From assembly GCA_965204565.1 (NCBI GenBank), contig CBDBEU010000004.1, positions 682,001 through 746,000 of the forward strand: a stretch of DNA of 64,000 bases, written 5' to 3'. The translations under genes and the position numbers were made by a program. This DNA comes from CBDBEU01 sp965204565. GTDB taxonomy: Bacteria > Pseudomonadota > Alphaproteobacteria > Rhizobiales > TMED25. A model generated the notes under the pieces. That model was not told the DNA's origin, searched no databases, and saw only the letters and a program-made list of their open reading frames with translations. The stretch's first letter is position 1; each line of letters starts with the position of its first letter. Positions 1-8,236 of this stretch are shown one piece after another.

Positions 1-384
1 CTCGCGCACCTTGCGCGCCGCCTCATCACTGTGGCGGCGCGTATGGTCGAAAATGTGAACCCGCCTGGCGCCGGTGACGCCCAGAATGAGGCACTCCATT
101 TCGGAGTAGTAGATATCCTTGATCGCCTGATCGTCGTAGAAATCCGGCACTTGTGATTTCTGATCGATAAAGATGAAGCCGTGGGTATGCAGATCGAACT
201 GGCCGCGCAATTCGCGTCCATCGCGCATTGAAACCGGCACGTCCTGGTATTTGCCGACCACGCGGCGGCTGGTGCCGCCGGTCTCGGAAATCTCGTTCAC
301 CAGTTTCTCGCCGGTGTCGATCGCGTAGGTGAGGTTGGCGTTGATCGTCTGTCCCGCATCGGGCAGGATCGCGGCATCACTCAT
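1..384 (-). CDS. CmcJ/NvfI-type oxidoreductase, N-terminal part (gene runs off the window)
   Basis: Reading the minus strand from ATG at 384 gives an open frame to the window edge. An AAGGAG ribosome binding site lies just upstream. The readable 128 residues include a GTSRRVVGKY segment, LHTHGFIFIDQKS and VHIFDHTRRHSDE. The last resembles the V-F-DHT-R motif of the CmcJ/NvfI (hydroxylase/desaturase) family, whose members act on secondary or xenobiotic metabolites. The family call rests on these motifs only. The substrate is unknown and the C-terminal half is not visible. The gene lies 41 bp downstream of the Bcr/CflA-type exporter gene on the same strand, so it may be the distal gene of that unit. 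Confidence 0.6.
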   Translation of the reverse strand, partial: MSDAAILPDAGQTINANLTYAIDTGEKLVNEISETGGTSRRVVGKYQDVPVSMRDGRELRGQFDLHTHGFIFIDQKSQVPDFYDDQAIKDIYYSEMECLILGVTGARRVHIFDHTRRHSDEAARKVRE

Positions 385-425
385 CGGGAACTCCTTTCGA
401 TCGGATGGCGAAAGATCGCAGCATA

Positions 426-1679
426 TTATACCGGCCCTTCAGGTCCACCATCGCGCGCAAGCTGGCGCTTGACCACAAACACCAGATAGAGCGCGGTCGC
501 GCCGCCGAGCCAGGTGGTGGTCATTTGCGCAAAGCCAAGCTGCAGCGAGGAGGTGTGGTGCAACTGGGCGACCACAATCGACAATAGCGCGCCCCAGCCC
601 ATATGGAGAAACCCGCTGAGCGCAGAGGCCTGGCCGGCAATCTGGGGGGCTACCGTATTCAGCGCCTGGGCATAGCCGATGGACAGCACCAGACCGGTGC
701 CGAAATTCGATATCGCGAAAGCAAACAGCACCGGTGCCGGGGTAGTCACGCCCCAAAGACCCAAGATCACCTGAAGCAGGCCACCGGTTACGGACATCGC
801 CATGCCGATCACTACGATCCTGTCGACCGGCATGTGGAAGGAAAGCCTGCGGGAGACGTAGCTGCCAATGATGTAGATGGTCGGCATCATGCCGATATAG
901 ACGCCGAACAACATCGGCGGTACGTCCATGACAATAATGAACACGATCGGCACCGAGGTTAGATAGGCCTGCATGGCGCCTGAGGCGAAGGCGACAATCA
1001 TCGAGTAGCCGAAAAACTCCGGATTGCGCAGGAGCCGCACATAAGTGATGACAAGCTGGCTTGCCTTGGGCGGACTGCGCATGTCCGGCGGCAGGGTTTC
1101 CTCAAGGCTTGCCACCACCCAAACGATGACCACGATATTGATGATGGCGATGGCGATGAATGACGCCTGCCAGCCGAACCAGTGGACGATGAAGCCGCCG
1201 AGAAACGGCGCCACCGCCGGGCCAATGCCGATGGCAATGGCAAGCCAGGCCATGGCCTGTGCCGCAGCAACCCCTTCAGAGGTGTCGCGGATCATGGCGC
1301 GCCCGACCACCATGGTGGCGCAGGCTCCGATCGCCTGAAACGCGCGCGCCCAAAGCAGCGTTGTTATGTCCGGTGCGGTGGCGCAGACCATGCTCGCGAG
1401 CGCGAACACCGCCAGGCCGATCACCACCACCGGGCGGCGCCCGAAGCGGTCGGACAAGGGTCCCATCACCAGCTGGGCAATGGCAAAGGCGGCGAGATAT
1501 GTGGCGACCATCGACTGCACCGCCGACATTGTAGTGTCGAGATCGCGGGCGATGTCGGGCATGCCCGGCAGATAGATCATGGTGCCGAGCTGGCCGGCAA
1601 ACATCATTGCAAACAGAAGCGGGATCGAAGGCGGACGCGGGCGCCTTGCAGCTGCCGTCTGGTCGTACGGGCCGGTCAT
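426..1679 (-). CDS. MFS multidrug exporter, Bcr/CflA type
   Basis: 417 residues with about 12 hydrophobic segments. The loop after helix 2 reads GPLSDRFGRRPV, the MFS motif A, and the start LPGMPDIARDLDTT plus VVGRAMIRD in helix 5 are typical of the Bcr/CflA drug:proton antiporter subfamily. It should sit in the inner membrane and export a small molecule. The ATG at 1679 overlaps the stop of the upstream MFS gene (ATGA), which indicates translational coupling. Its substrate cannot be inferred from the sequence. Confidence 0.85.
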   Translation of the reverse strand: MTGPYDQTAAARRPRPPSIPLLFAMMFAGQLGTMIYLPGMPDIARDLDTTMSAVQSMVATYLAAFAIAQLVMGPLSDRFGRRPVVVIGLAVFALASMVCATAPDITTLLWARAFQAIGACATMVVGRAMIRDTSEGVAAAQAMAWLAIAIGIGPAVAPFLGGFIVHWFGWQASFIAIAIINIVVIVWVVASLEETLPPDMRSPPKASQLVITYVRLLRNPEFFGYSMIVAFASGAMQAYLTSVPIVFIIVMDVPPMLFGVYIGMMPTIYIIGSYVSRRLSFHMPVDRIVVIGMAMSVTGGLLQVILGLWGVTTPAPVLFAFAISNFGTGLVLSIGYAQALNTVAPQIAGQASALSGFLHMGWGALLSIVVAQLHHTSSLQLGFAQMTTTWLGGATALYLVFVVKRQLARDGGPEGPV

Positions 1680-2899
1680 GCCGGCGGAGATTTACCGCTG
1701 GTTCTGGTGATCAGCACGCGCCCGGCAATCACCAGCACCACGCCAAGGATGCCGGAGCAGATCAGTGTGGTGCCCATGCCGACAAGATCGGCGACGAAGC
1801 CCAGGCCGATGGCGCTGATCGCCGCACCGCCAATCACCAGAACCACCCACATGCTCATCACCCGGGCGCGGTAGGTGTCGGTAAGTTCGATCTGGATGGT
1901 CGCCTGAAGATCGATACCGTTATTGGTAAGGAAAAACCCGAGCGCAAATATCAGCGCCATGGCACACACCCAGTCGGTGGTGAGACCGAGCAGGGCGACC
2001 GCGATCAGACCGCCGAAAATGGAGACCTGCGCCGAGTTTGAAATACCGGGCACCGGTACGCCTGAACGGCGCAGCGCAATGCTCACCGCGGCCAGCAATG
2101 CCCCTGCGCCTGATGCAGTCAGCATTTGTCCAAGCCCCTGCGCGCCGCGCCCGAACTCGCCATCGGCGATCGCCGGCAAGATCTCGATGATGCCGCGCGC
2201 GGCAAGCGAGAGCACGCAGGTCAGGATCATCGCTTCGCGAATGATCGGATGACCCAGAGCATATTGCGCGCCGTCGCGCATCTCGCGGAAAAACGCTTTT
2301 CGTTCCTGTTTCGGGCTATCGCGATCCCTGATCTTGACCACCAGCAGGACGGTCAGAAACGGCAGAATCATTGCCGCGTTGACCATTGTCGCAACGTCGG
2401 TGCCATAGGCATCGATCAACAGCCCGCCGATCGCCGGGCCGACCAGGCGTGCGGTGTTGAAATTGATGCCGTGGATTGCAACCGCATTGGCGATTGCATC
2501 CTTGTCGACAATGCGCGGCACCAGAACAAAGCGAATGGTGCGGTCGGCGCTTGAGGTAATGCCGATCACCAGCGCCACCGATCCGAGCAGCCAGATCGTC
2601 AGAATTCCGGTGAGCTGGAATATCAGCAGCACAATCACTGTGGTTGCCATTACGGTCTGGCTGATGAGAGCGGCGCGGCGTACATCGATACGGTCGAGCA
2701 AAACGCCGAACAGCGGACTTGCCACGATGGTCGGCGCAAACAGAAAAAACGAGAGCAGACCGACCCATGAGGCAAGGCCGGTCAACTCCCAGCCGAGCCA
2801 GCCGATAATCACGCGATTGATCCACAGCGCCACCATCGCCGACGCACTGCCGGTGGTGTAGAGAACGAAATCTTTGCTTTGTAGCGCCTGAAAGCGCAT
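1676..2899 (-). CDS. MFS transporter (MFS_3/EntS-like)
   Basis: About 407 residues, predicted 12 TM segments. After helix 2 the loop reads PLFGVLLDRIDVRRAAL, as in EntS-like, MFS_3-type exporters. The open frame extends upstream to 2959, but the extra 20 residues (rich in R, K, W) do not look like an MFS N-terminus. The ATG at 2899, followed by MRFQALQSKDFVLYTTGSA, is the better start. It is coupled through an ATGA overlap to a second MFS gene, so the two exporters are co-expressed, possibly as alternative exporters for related compounds. Substrate unknown. Confidence 0.8.
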   Translation of the reverse strand: MRFQALQSKDFVLYTTGSASAMVALWINRVIIGWLGWELTGLASWVGLLSFFLFAPTIVASPLFGVLLDRIDVRRAALISQTVMATTVIVLLIFQLTGILTIWLLGSVALVIGITSSADRTIRFVLVPRIVDKDAIANAVAIHGINFNTARLVGPAIGGLLIDAYGTDVATMVNAAMILPFLTVLLVVKIRDRDSPKQERKAFFREMRDGAQYALGHPIIREAMILTCVLSLAARGIIEILPAIADGEFGRGAQGLGQMLTASGAGALLAAVSIALRRSGVPVPGISNSAQVSIFGGLIAVALLGLTTDWVCAMALIFALGFFLTNNGIDLQATIQIELTDTYRARVMSMWVVLVIGGAAISAIGLGFVADLVGMGTTLICSGILGVVLVIAGRVLITRTSGKSPPA

Positions 2900-3111
2900 G
2901 CAAGTGGAGTCCCCGAATTGCCAAACGCGCTTGTACGCCCATCGCGGCGTCTTGCGCAATCAAGCGGCGTTGCAAGCTGTTGAGATCGACTCAAATGGCC
3001 TGATTGATAGGCAGTTGGCGCTGACTGCTGGGATTTCGCAAGCCCTTGACGGCGCTCACTGCTACATGCAATCCGGGCCCAAACAATTCTCGCGCCTGTG
3101 ATGCACGCAAA
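2900..3111. other. Intergenic segment upstream of the MFS pair, left flank of the transposon
   Basis: No gene is supported here. It should hold the promoter of the minus-strand MFS pair and, before the transposon inserted, was contiguous with the start of the plus-strand hydrolase gene now at 5557. Confidence 0.5.
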
Positions 3112-3119
3112 TTCAGGAA
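3112..3119. repeat. Left 8-bp target site duplication (TTCAGGAA)
   Basis: TTCAGGAA at 3112-3119 is repeated exactly at 5550-5557, directly outside the inverted repeats of the element. An 8-bp duplication is the length expected for the IS1595 family. Confidence 0.85.
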
Positions 3120-3138
3120 CGCGGTTAGCAGTTATGGG
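3120..3138 (+). repeat. Left terminal inverted repeat of the IS1595 element
   Basis: CGCGGTTAGCAGTTATGGG. The inner eight bases GTTATGGG and the outer CGC are identical to the right end at 5531-5549 read in reverse complement. Confidence 0.8.
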
Positions 3139-3188
3139 CTTGATCGCCCGCACGTTTGATTCTACATGTATTGCACACGGAGGCAATG

Positions 3189-4087
3189 ATGAACATCACC
3201 AGCGTTTTTTACAAATTCCCGGATCAAGAAGCCTGCATTGCGCATTTGGAAAAGGTCCGCTGGGGCGATGATCCGCATTGCCCGCATTGTGGGGCTACAA
3301 GCGTGGCTCGTAAAGACGATCAAGGCCGCATTGGCCGATGGAACTGTCATGGCTGCAAATCCAGCTTCAACGTCTTGGCCGGTACAATTTTTGAAAAGAC
3401 CAAAATACCCCTTCAAAAGTGGTTTCTGGGAATTGCTCTGATTGTCAACGCCAAGAAAAGCCTATCAAGCTGTCAACTTGCCCGCGATCTGGATATGAAT
3501 CAAAGATCAGCATGGTTCATGCAGAAGCGCATCCGTGCCGAAATGGCTGGCAAGCAGCGTGAAATCCTGTTGCAGGGCATTGTTGAAGCCGACGAAACAT
3601 ATGTAGGCGGTAAGCCACGAAATCGCAATAAACCTTGCAATAACAAATACTTGCCCCCCCGCCGCATAATCCGCGAGGCCGTGGAACGCGCAAAACGCCG
3701 GTCATTGGTGCGGTAGAACGAAGCGGAAAAGTTGTTGCACGTGTCGCCAGCGACCTTACCGGCAAAGGTATTCTCCAATTTATCAGAAGCAGCGTCGATC
3801 CCGAAGGGTCGCTGCTTATCACTGATGAGTTCAAGGCTTACAACGCTGTTTGGGCAACCATGGCACATGCCACGGTCAATCATAGCAAGGGTGAACATGT
3901 TTCCGGCAACACCCACACCAACACGATTGAAGGCTTTTGGTCACTTCTCAAGCGGGCCTGGTGCGGTTCGCATCACCATTATCGGAAATGCCATACGCCT
4001 CTCTATGTCGCGGAAGCATGCTGGAAATACAATCAGCGGAAGAACTATAACGCCTTTGGATCATTAATGTGTGGGTGTTTCTCATGA
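3189..4087 (+). pseudogene. IS1595-family transposase, frameshifted
   Basis: The ATG at 3189 (GGAGG upstream) opens a typical IS1595 N-terminus: a zinc ribbon, CPHCG then CHGC, an RWNCHGC-KSSFNVLAGTIF segment, and the first catalytic Asp in VEADETYVGG. The frame is lost near the seven-C run at 3654-3660. In the next frame the protein continues as RKTPVIGAVERSGKVVA, DEFKAYN (second Asp) and NTIEGFWSLLKRAW (the HtNtIEgfWs signature) up to TGA at 4085-4087. All parts of the DDE transposase are present, so a single indel at the C run is the only visible lesion. It may be a sequencing error. Confidence 0.85.
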
Positions 4088-5522
4088 ACCGACTCTATTA
4101 TGGCGACTGCCTGACTGTGCATTCAGGAAATACCGTTAGGCAGCGTGGACCTGATCTATCTCGACCCGCCGTTCAATTCCAAGCGCGACTACAACGCGAT
4201 TTACAAGGATGAAACCGGCAGGCCGTTACCTGACCAGATTGAAGCCTTCTGCGATCTATGGACACTGGACGAAGAACGTGAACGCGCCATTCGACAGCTG
4301 CTCATTTTGATGCGCGAAGCCGGTGTTGACGATGGCATCGCAGAGTTCTGGAAAATCTGGTGCAACGCGCTTCGCAAAACTCAGCCGGGCCTATTGGCCT
4401 ATCTCAGCTACATGACCGAACGGCTGTTGCCCATGCGCGGTATCCTCAAGCCGACCGGATCGATCTATCTACACTGCGATCCAACTGCCAGCCATTACAT
4501 CAAGGTGATGATGGACGGAATATTCGGCCACGGCAATTTCCTGAACGAAATCGTCTGGGGCTATCGGACCGGCGGCGTGGGCAAGAGATGGTTCGGGCGC
4601 AAGCACGACATTCTGCTTCTCTACGCCGTCAAATCCGGCAGGCACACATTCAATGTGCAAAAGGAACGATCGTATAACAGAGGCAATAAGCCATATAGAT
4701 TCAAAGGAGTTAGAGAATATCAAGACGAAGAAGGGAAATGGTACACCATGACTTCGATGCGCGATGTCTGGGAAATCAACGCTATAGGCCGCACATCGAA
4801 AGAAAGGCTCGGCTACGCCACGCAAAAGCCGCTTGCATTGTTGGAGCGAATTATTCAAAGCAGCTCAAACAAAGGAGATGTGGTGTTCGATCCTTTTTGC
4901 GGCTGCGCGACGACGATAGAAGCGGCGCATAGGCTGGAGCGCAGGTGGATCGGCATAGACATCGCCATTCATGCGGTCAAGCGTGTTGCGAAGGTCAGGT
5001 TGCAGGACAGGCTTGGTCTGAAACAAGGCATTGATTTTGAGATCGAGGGTGTCCCGCGCAACATCGAGGGCGCCCGCGATCTATGGGAACGTGACAAATA
5101 TCATTTTCAGAAATGGGCAATCGAGCAGATCGACGGCTTTGTCACCGCGCGAAAGACGGCTGATGGCGGTATTGACGGGCGGCTCTATTTTGATATGGGG
5201 GGCGCAATCTTGAAAGCATGGTGCTGGAAGTGAAGGGCGGCGAAAATGTCGGTATCAGTGTTGTGCGTGATCTGCGAGGGGTTCTTGAACGTGAAAATGT
5301 GCCAATGGCAGGCCTGATCATCATGGACGATCCGGGGACGACCAAGGCGCGGAACTTTGCTCGTGAAATGGCGACGGCGGGCGATCTTGACGTCATGGGT
5401 GTTCAGTATTCGCGAATGCAGTTGCTGACCATTCTCAGGACATTCTTGACGGCAAGCGGTTCCTGACGCCTTCTGTGGCGCGGGCCAAAGGGGCGGCACA
5501 GCATGCGCTACCGCTAGGTTAA
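4084..5522 (+). pseudogene. Fused site-specific DNA methyltransferase and PD-(D/E)XK-type endonuclease, frameshifted
   Basis: The ATG at 4084 overlaps the transposase stop (ATGA). The product starts MNRLYYGDCLTV. One extra base near 4120 shifts the frame, then it reads IQEIPLGSVDLIYLDPPFNSKRDYN (catalytic DPPF, motif IV) and, near residue 265, VVFDPFCGCATT (SAM-binding motif I). This IV-before-I order is that of a beta-type N6-adenine/N4-cytosine methyltransferase. The C-terminal part contains KTADGGIDGRLYF and, after a shift at the six-G run 5197-5202, VLEVKGG, which together look like a PD-(D/E)XK nuclease core. A third shift near 5432 restores LDGKRFLTP up to TAA at 5520-5522. Full length would be about 479 residues. 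It is inferred to be a single-chain restriction-modification cargo protein. Its target sequence cannot be read. Confidence 0.8.
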
Positions 5523-5530
5523 CGGATAAA

Positions 5531-5549
5531 CCCATAACGACTGATTGCG
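5531..5549 (-). repeat. Right terminal inverted repeat of the IS1595 element
   Basis: Read on the minus strand it is CGCAATCAGTCGTTATGGG, the partner of 3120-3138. It ends 8 bases before the start codon of the hydrolase gene. Confidence 0.8.
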
Positions 5550-5557
5550 TTCAGGAA
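5550..5557. repeat. Right 8-bp target site duplication (TTCAGGAA)
   Basis: Exact copy of 3112-3119. Its last base is the A of a possible ATG start of the hydrolase, and it contains an AGGA that may serve as ribosome binding site, so the duplication kept the translation signals intact. Confidence 0.85.
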
Positions 5558-6438
5558 TGTTGGATCTGATGTTGAATTCCGGGCCGGCTTACGCACCCGC
5601 CGAACTGACCGGCGAGATTGAAGCCAAGAGCCGCAAGGCATCAACCACCTTTGACGGCGGCGGCAGCATGACATGGCGCATGTGGGGCAGCGGCCCGCCC
5701 CTGGTACTGCTGCATGGCGGTTATGGCTCGTGGCGGCACTATATCCGCAATATCGAGCCGCTTTCGGCCGCATTCACGCTTGTGGTCCCCGACATGCCGG
5801 GCTTCGGCGATTCCGACACCCCGCCGCCAGATATCAGCATTGACTGGATGGCCAACGCCGTCGCATCCGGTGCGCGTGACATTCTGGGCACGGGCACCTC
5901 CTATCGAGTCGTCGGCTTTTCCTTCGGCTCGGTGATTTCGGGCCACATGCCGCGCTTTGCCGAGTACGGCATGAAGGGCCTGATTGTCGTCGCCTATAAC
6001 CGGCTCGGCATCTGGGAGTTGCGCCGCCCGGATATGAAGAACTGGCGCGTCGCCAAGACGCCCGAGGAGCTGGAGGCAGCCCAGAGCTTCAATCTCGGGG
6101 CGCTGATGATCCACGATCCGGACAATATCGACGCGCTTGCAGTTTACCTGCAGATCGAGACCACGCGGCGATCGCGCATTCGCAGTCTCACCATCGCCAA
6201 GACCCATGATCTGCCGACGCGGCTCACCCAGACCGATATTCCGATCTCAGCGATCTGGGGTGAGCATGACGTCACATTGCAGACCGGTGTCGGCGATGCG
6301 CGTGACGCCTTCAACACGCTGTTTCCAGGCAACCATCACGTGATCATCGATAATGCTGGTCACTGGGTGCAGTATGAAGCCGCCGATCAATTCAATCAGG
6401 CGGTGCGTGATCTAAACGCCAAGATGGATGCCGGTTGA
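5557..6438 (+). CDS. Alpha/beta hydrolase
   Basis: About 293 residues with a classical alpha/beta hydrolase fold. LLHGGYGSWRHY forms the oxyanion region, GFSFGS holds the nucleophile Ser (about residue 122), GEHD carries the acidic residue and NAGHW the catalytic His. The triad is complete. Start is ATG 5557 or ATG 5569: AGGA at 5553-5556 is too close to the first and 12 nt from the second, so 5569 may be the real start. The IS1595 element lies directly upstream and has separated the gene from its original promoter. Likely an ester or C-C bond hydrolase of unknown substrate. Confidence 0.85.
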   Translation: MLDLMLNSGPAYAPAELTGEIEAKSRKASTTFDGGGSMTWRMWGSGPPLVLLHGGYGSWRHYIRNIEPLSAAFTLVVPDMPGFGDSDTPPPDISIDWMANAVASGARDILGTGTSYRVVGFSFGSVISGHMPRFAEYGMKGLIVVAYNRLGIWELRRPDMKNWRVAKTPEELEAAQSFNLGALMIHDPDNIDALAVYLQIETTRRSRIRSLTIAKTHDLPTRLTQTDIPISAIWGEHDVTLQTGVGDARDAFNTLFPGNHHVIIDNAGHWVQYEAADQFNQAVRDLNAKMDAG

Positions 6439-6449
6439 AAGCGTGTGGG

Positions 6450-6480
6450 TTCTTCTTTTTTGGCGGCCAGGGGCCGCAAA
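6450..6480 (+). repeat. Palindromic intergenic element downstream of the hydrolase
   Basis: A T-run is followed by GCGGCC-AGG-GGCCGC (6463-6477). The arrangement, T-run then palindrome shortly after a stop codon, recurs at about 16950, 55250 (minus), 60000 and 63830. Confidence 0.5.
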
Positions 6481-6485
6481 CGGCC

Positions 6486-8025
6486 TATTCGGTTGAAAAA
6501 GTTGCCTTAGTATCGGCATTTTGGGCTGCTTCAGTTTCCCCATTGCTTTGGGAGATTTATTGCGATGATGGGACCAAAGCAGGAAGCGCAGGCCGCATTG
6601 TTTTATGAGTTTTGTCTTGAAGATCATGTTCCAGCGATCATTTGTTGCGGTCGATAGATCGGTTTGCTGATCTGTCTGATATCCGTCCACACACTGCATT
6701 GTTCTACAGTTCAACCGGTCGACCTTCTATTGATCCGGAACTTCTGATCCGAATGTTGCTGGTTGGTTATTGCATGGGCATTCGTTCTGAACGGCGACGA
6801 TGCGAAGAGGTTCATCTCAACCTGGCCTGCCGTTGGTTCTGCCGTCTTGATCCGGCTGATCCTGTTCCCGACCATTCGACCTTCTCCAGGAACCGCCACG
6901 GTCGGTTCCGCGATAGTGGCCTTCTGCGTCATGTGTTTGAGACGGTAGGTGCCCGTTGTATTGCTGAGGGCTTTGTCAGCGGCCAGCGTCCTGCTGTTGA
7001 TGCCAGTCTGATCGAAGCGGATACCAATCGGCAAAACTCCACATCGAAAGAAGAATGGCAGACGGACAAGATTAATCACGAAGACGCACCCCGTGCGGTG
7101 CGCGAGTATTTGGACACGTTGGATGATGCAGCTTTTGGTGCAGCCACTCCGGTGCAGCCAAGGGTCACTTCCCATTCCGACCCCGCATCGCAATGGACTG
7201 CGGCACGCAAAGGCCCGGCGTATTTTGCATATTCTGCCAACGACATGATTGATACGGACAATGCTGTGATCCTGGATGTGGAAGCCACGCGATCAGTTCG
7301 ACAAGCCGAACCTGGTGCCATGCAAACCATGATCGACAGAACTAAACACACCTTCGGCAGTCAACCCGAACGTATGATTGCAGATACCGCTTATGGAACC
7401 GGACCATTGCTGGAATGGCCGGTTCAGGAACGGGGTATGGCTCCGCATAGTCCGGTAGTCGATAAATCTGGCCGAACCGACGGAACTTTCGAACGTGTCG
7501 ACTTTACCCATGATGATGAGCACGATCTTTATATCTGTCCTGGTGGGAAAGAACTCAAACAAAGCCGTCGTGCCTTCACCAATCCCAGAACACCCGGGCC
7601 AGACAAGTATGGTGTGTTGCGTTACCGCGCCAAAAAGGCTGATTGCGAAGGCTGCCAACTCAAATCCCGGTGTTGCCCAAAGAGCCTCAGCGCAAGGTAA
7701 CTCGTTCCATCCATGAACCTTCACGCGATGTCGCCCGCAAGATCTACCAGACCATCGACTATGCGATCTCATGCAAGTTGCGCAAAAAGGTCGAGATGCT
7801 GTTTGCTCATCTCAAACGCATTCCGGGGCTTGGAAGGTTGCGATTACGAGGGCCCTGTGGGGCCAAAGACGAATTCCACCTTGCAGCAACCGCTCAAAAC
7901 CTCAGAAAACTCACAAAACTGATCAAAGCACCAGGCCCAATCAGTAAAACAGCAAAGAACGGCGCGTAGAAACAGTGTGATCATCAACCGGCAAGCGTCA
8001 GACAAGCGACTTTTTCAACGGAATA
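6486..8025 (+). mobile_element. IS1182-type insertion sequence
   Basis: Imperfect terminal inverted repeats bound this segment. The left end TATTCGGTTGAAAAAGT (6486 onward) matches the right end read on the minus strand, TATTCCGTTGAAAAAGT (from 8025). Between them is a frameshifted IS1182-type transposase gene. Outer limits are accurate to a few bases. No convincing target duplication was found. The right edge abuts the truncated histidine kinase gene. Confidence 0.75.
6565..7969 (+). pseudogene. IS1182-type transposase, two frameshifts
   Basis: Starts at ATG 6565 (MMGPKQEAQAALFYEFCLEDHVP). After a shift near 6635 it continues as LLRSIDRFADLSDIR, GRPSIDPELLIRMLLVGYCMGIRSERR and DHSTFSRNRHGRF, all typical of the IS1182 group, with DASLIEAD and IADTAYGTG as probable DDE segments. 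A second shift near 7675 moves the C-terminal part (KEPQRKVTRSIHEPSRDVARK, then KKVEMLFAHLKRI) to another frame. The protein is otherwise complete, so the element was recently active or the shifts are sequencing errors. Confidence 0.8.
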
Positions 8026-8159
8026 AGCTCGGAGACGACGCGGCGTTCCACATGGCGCTCGAACAGGAGCCCGATGCCCCATCCGGCCAGCACCAGCGCA
8101 CCGGCGAGAGTGGCGCCAGCGGCCACCATCAGGCGCAGGCGCAGCGATCGCCTATTCAT
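8026..8159 (-). pseudogene. Sensor histidine kinase, N-terminal stub cut by the IS1182 element
   Basis: From ATG 8159 the minus strand encodes MNRRSLRLRLMVAAGATLAG, one hydrophobic helix, then LLFERHVERRVVSEL. This is the usual N-terminus of a two-component sensor kinase: short cytoplasmic start, first transmembrane helix, periplasmic start. The frame then enters the insertion sequence and ends. No kinase sequence is found on the far side of the element, so the rest of the gene was deleted. No partner regulator is present upstream. Confidence 0.55.
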
Positions 8160-8236
8160 CGCCAGCATCCTCGCCCATGTCGGCGCCAGCACGGGAGTAT
8201 GATCTGATGGGTCGCCAGGCGGGGGTGAAGGCCGGT

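Larger units (their letters stand above)
3120..5549 (+). mobile_element. IS1595-family transposon carrying a DNA methyltransferase-endonuclease gene
   Basis: A 2,430-bp element bounded by imperfect 19-bp inverted repeats: CGCGGTTAGCAGTTATGGG at 3120-3138 and, read inward on the other strand, CGCAATCAGTCGTTATGGG from 5549 to 5531 (14 of 19 identical). It is flanked by the exact 8-bp repeat TTCAGGAA. It holds an IS1595-type transposase followed, through an ATGA overlap, by a fused DNA methyltransferase-endonuclease gene. Cargo genes are known in some IS1595-family elements. Both genes contain frameshifts, although the ends and target duplication are well preserved. Confidence 0.85.

Noticed and set aside
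1182..2041. Plus-strand open frames over the two MFS genes
   Set aside because: His- and Arg-rich shadow translations without family features.
8160..8236. C-terminus of a response regulator upstream of the kinase stub
   Set aside because: One frame ends in a TAG overlapping the kinase start, but the 25 readable residues show no response regulator features.
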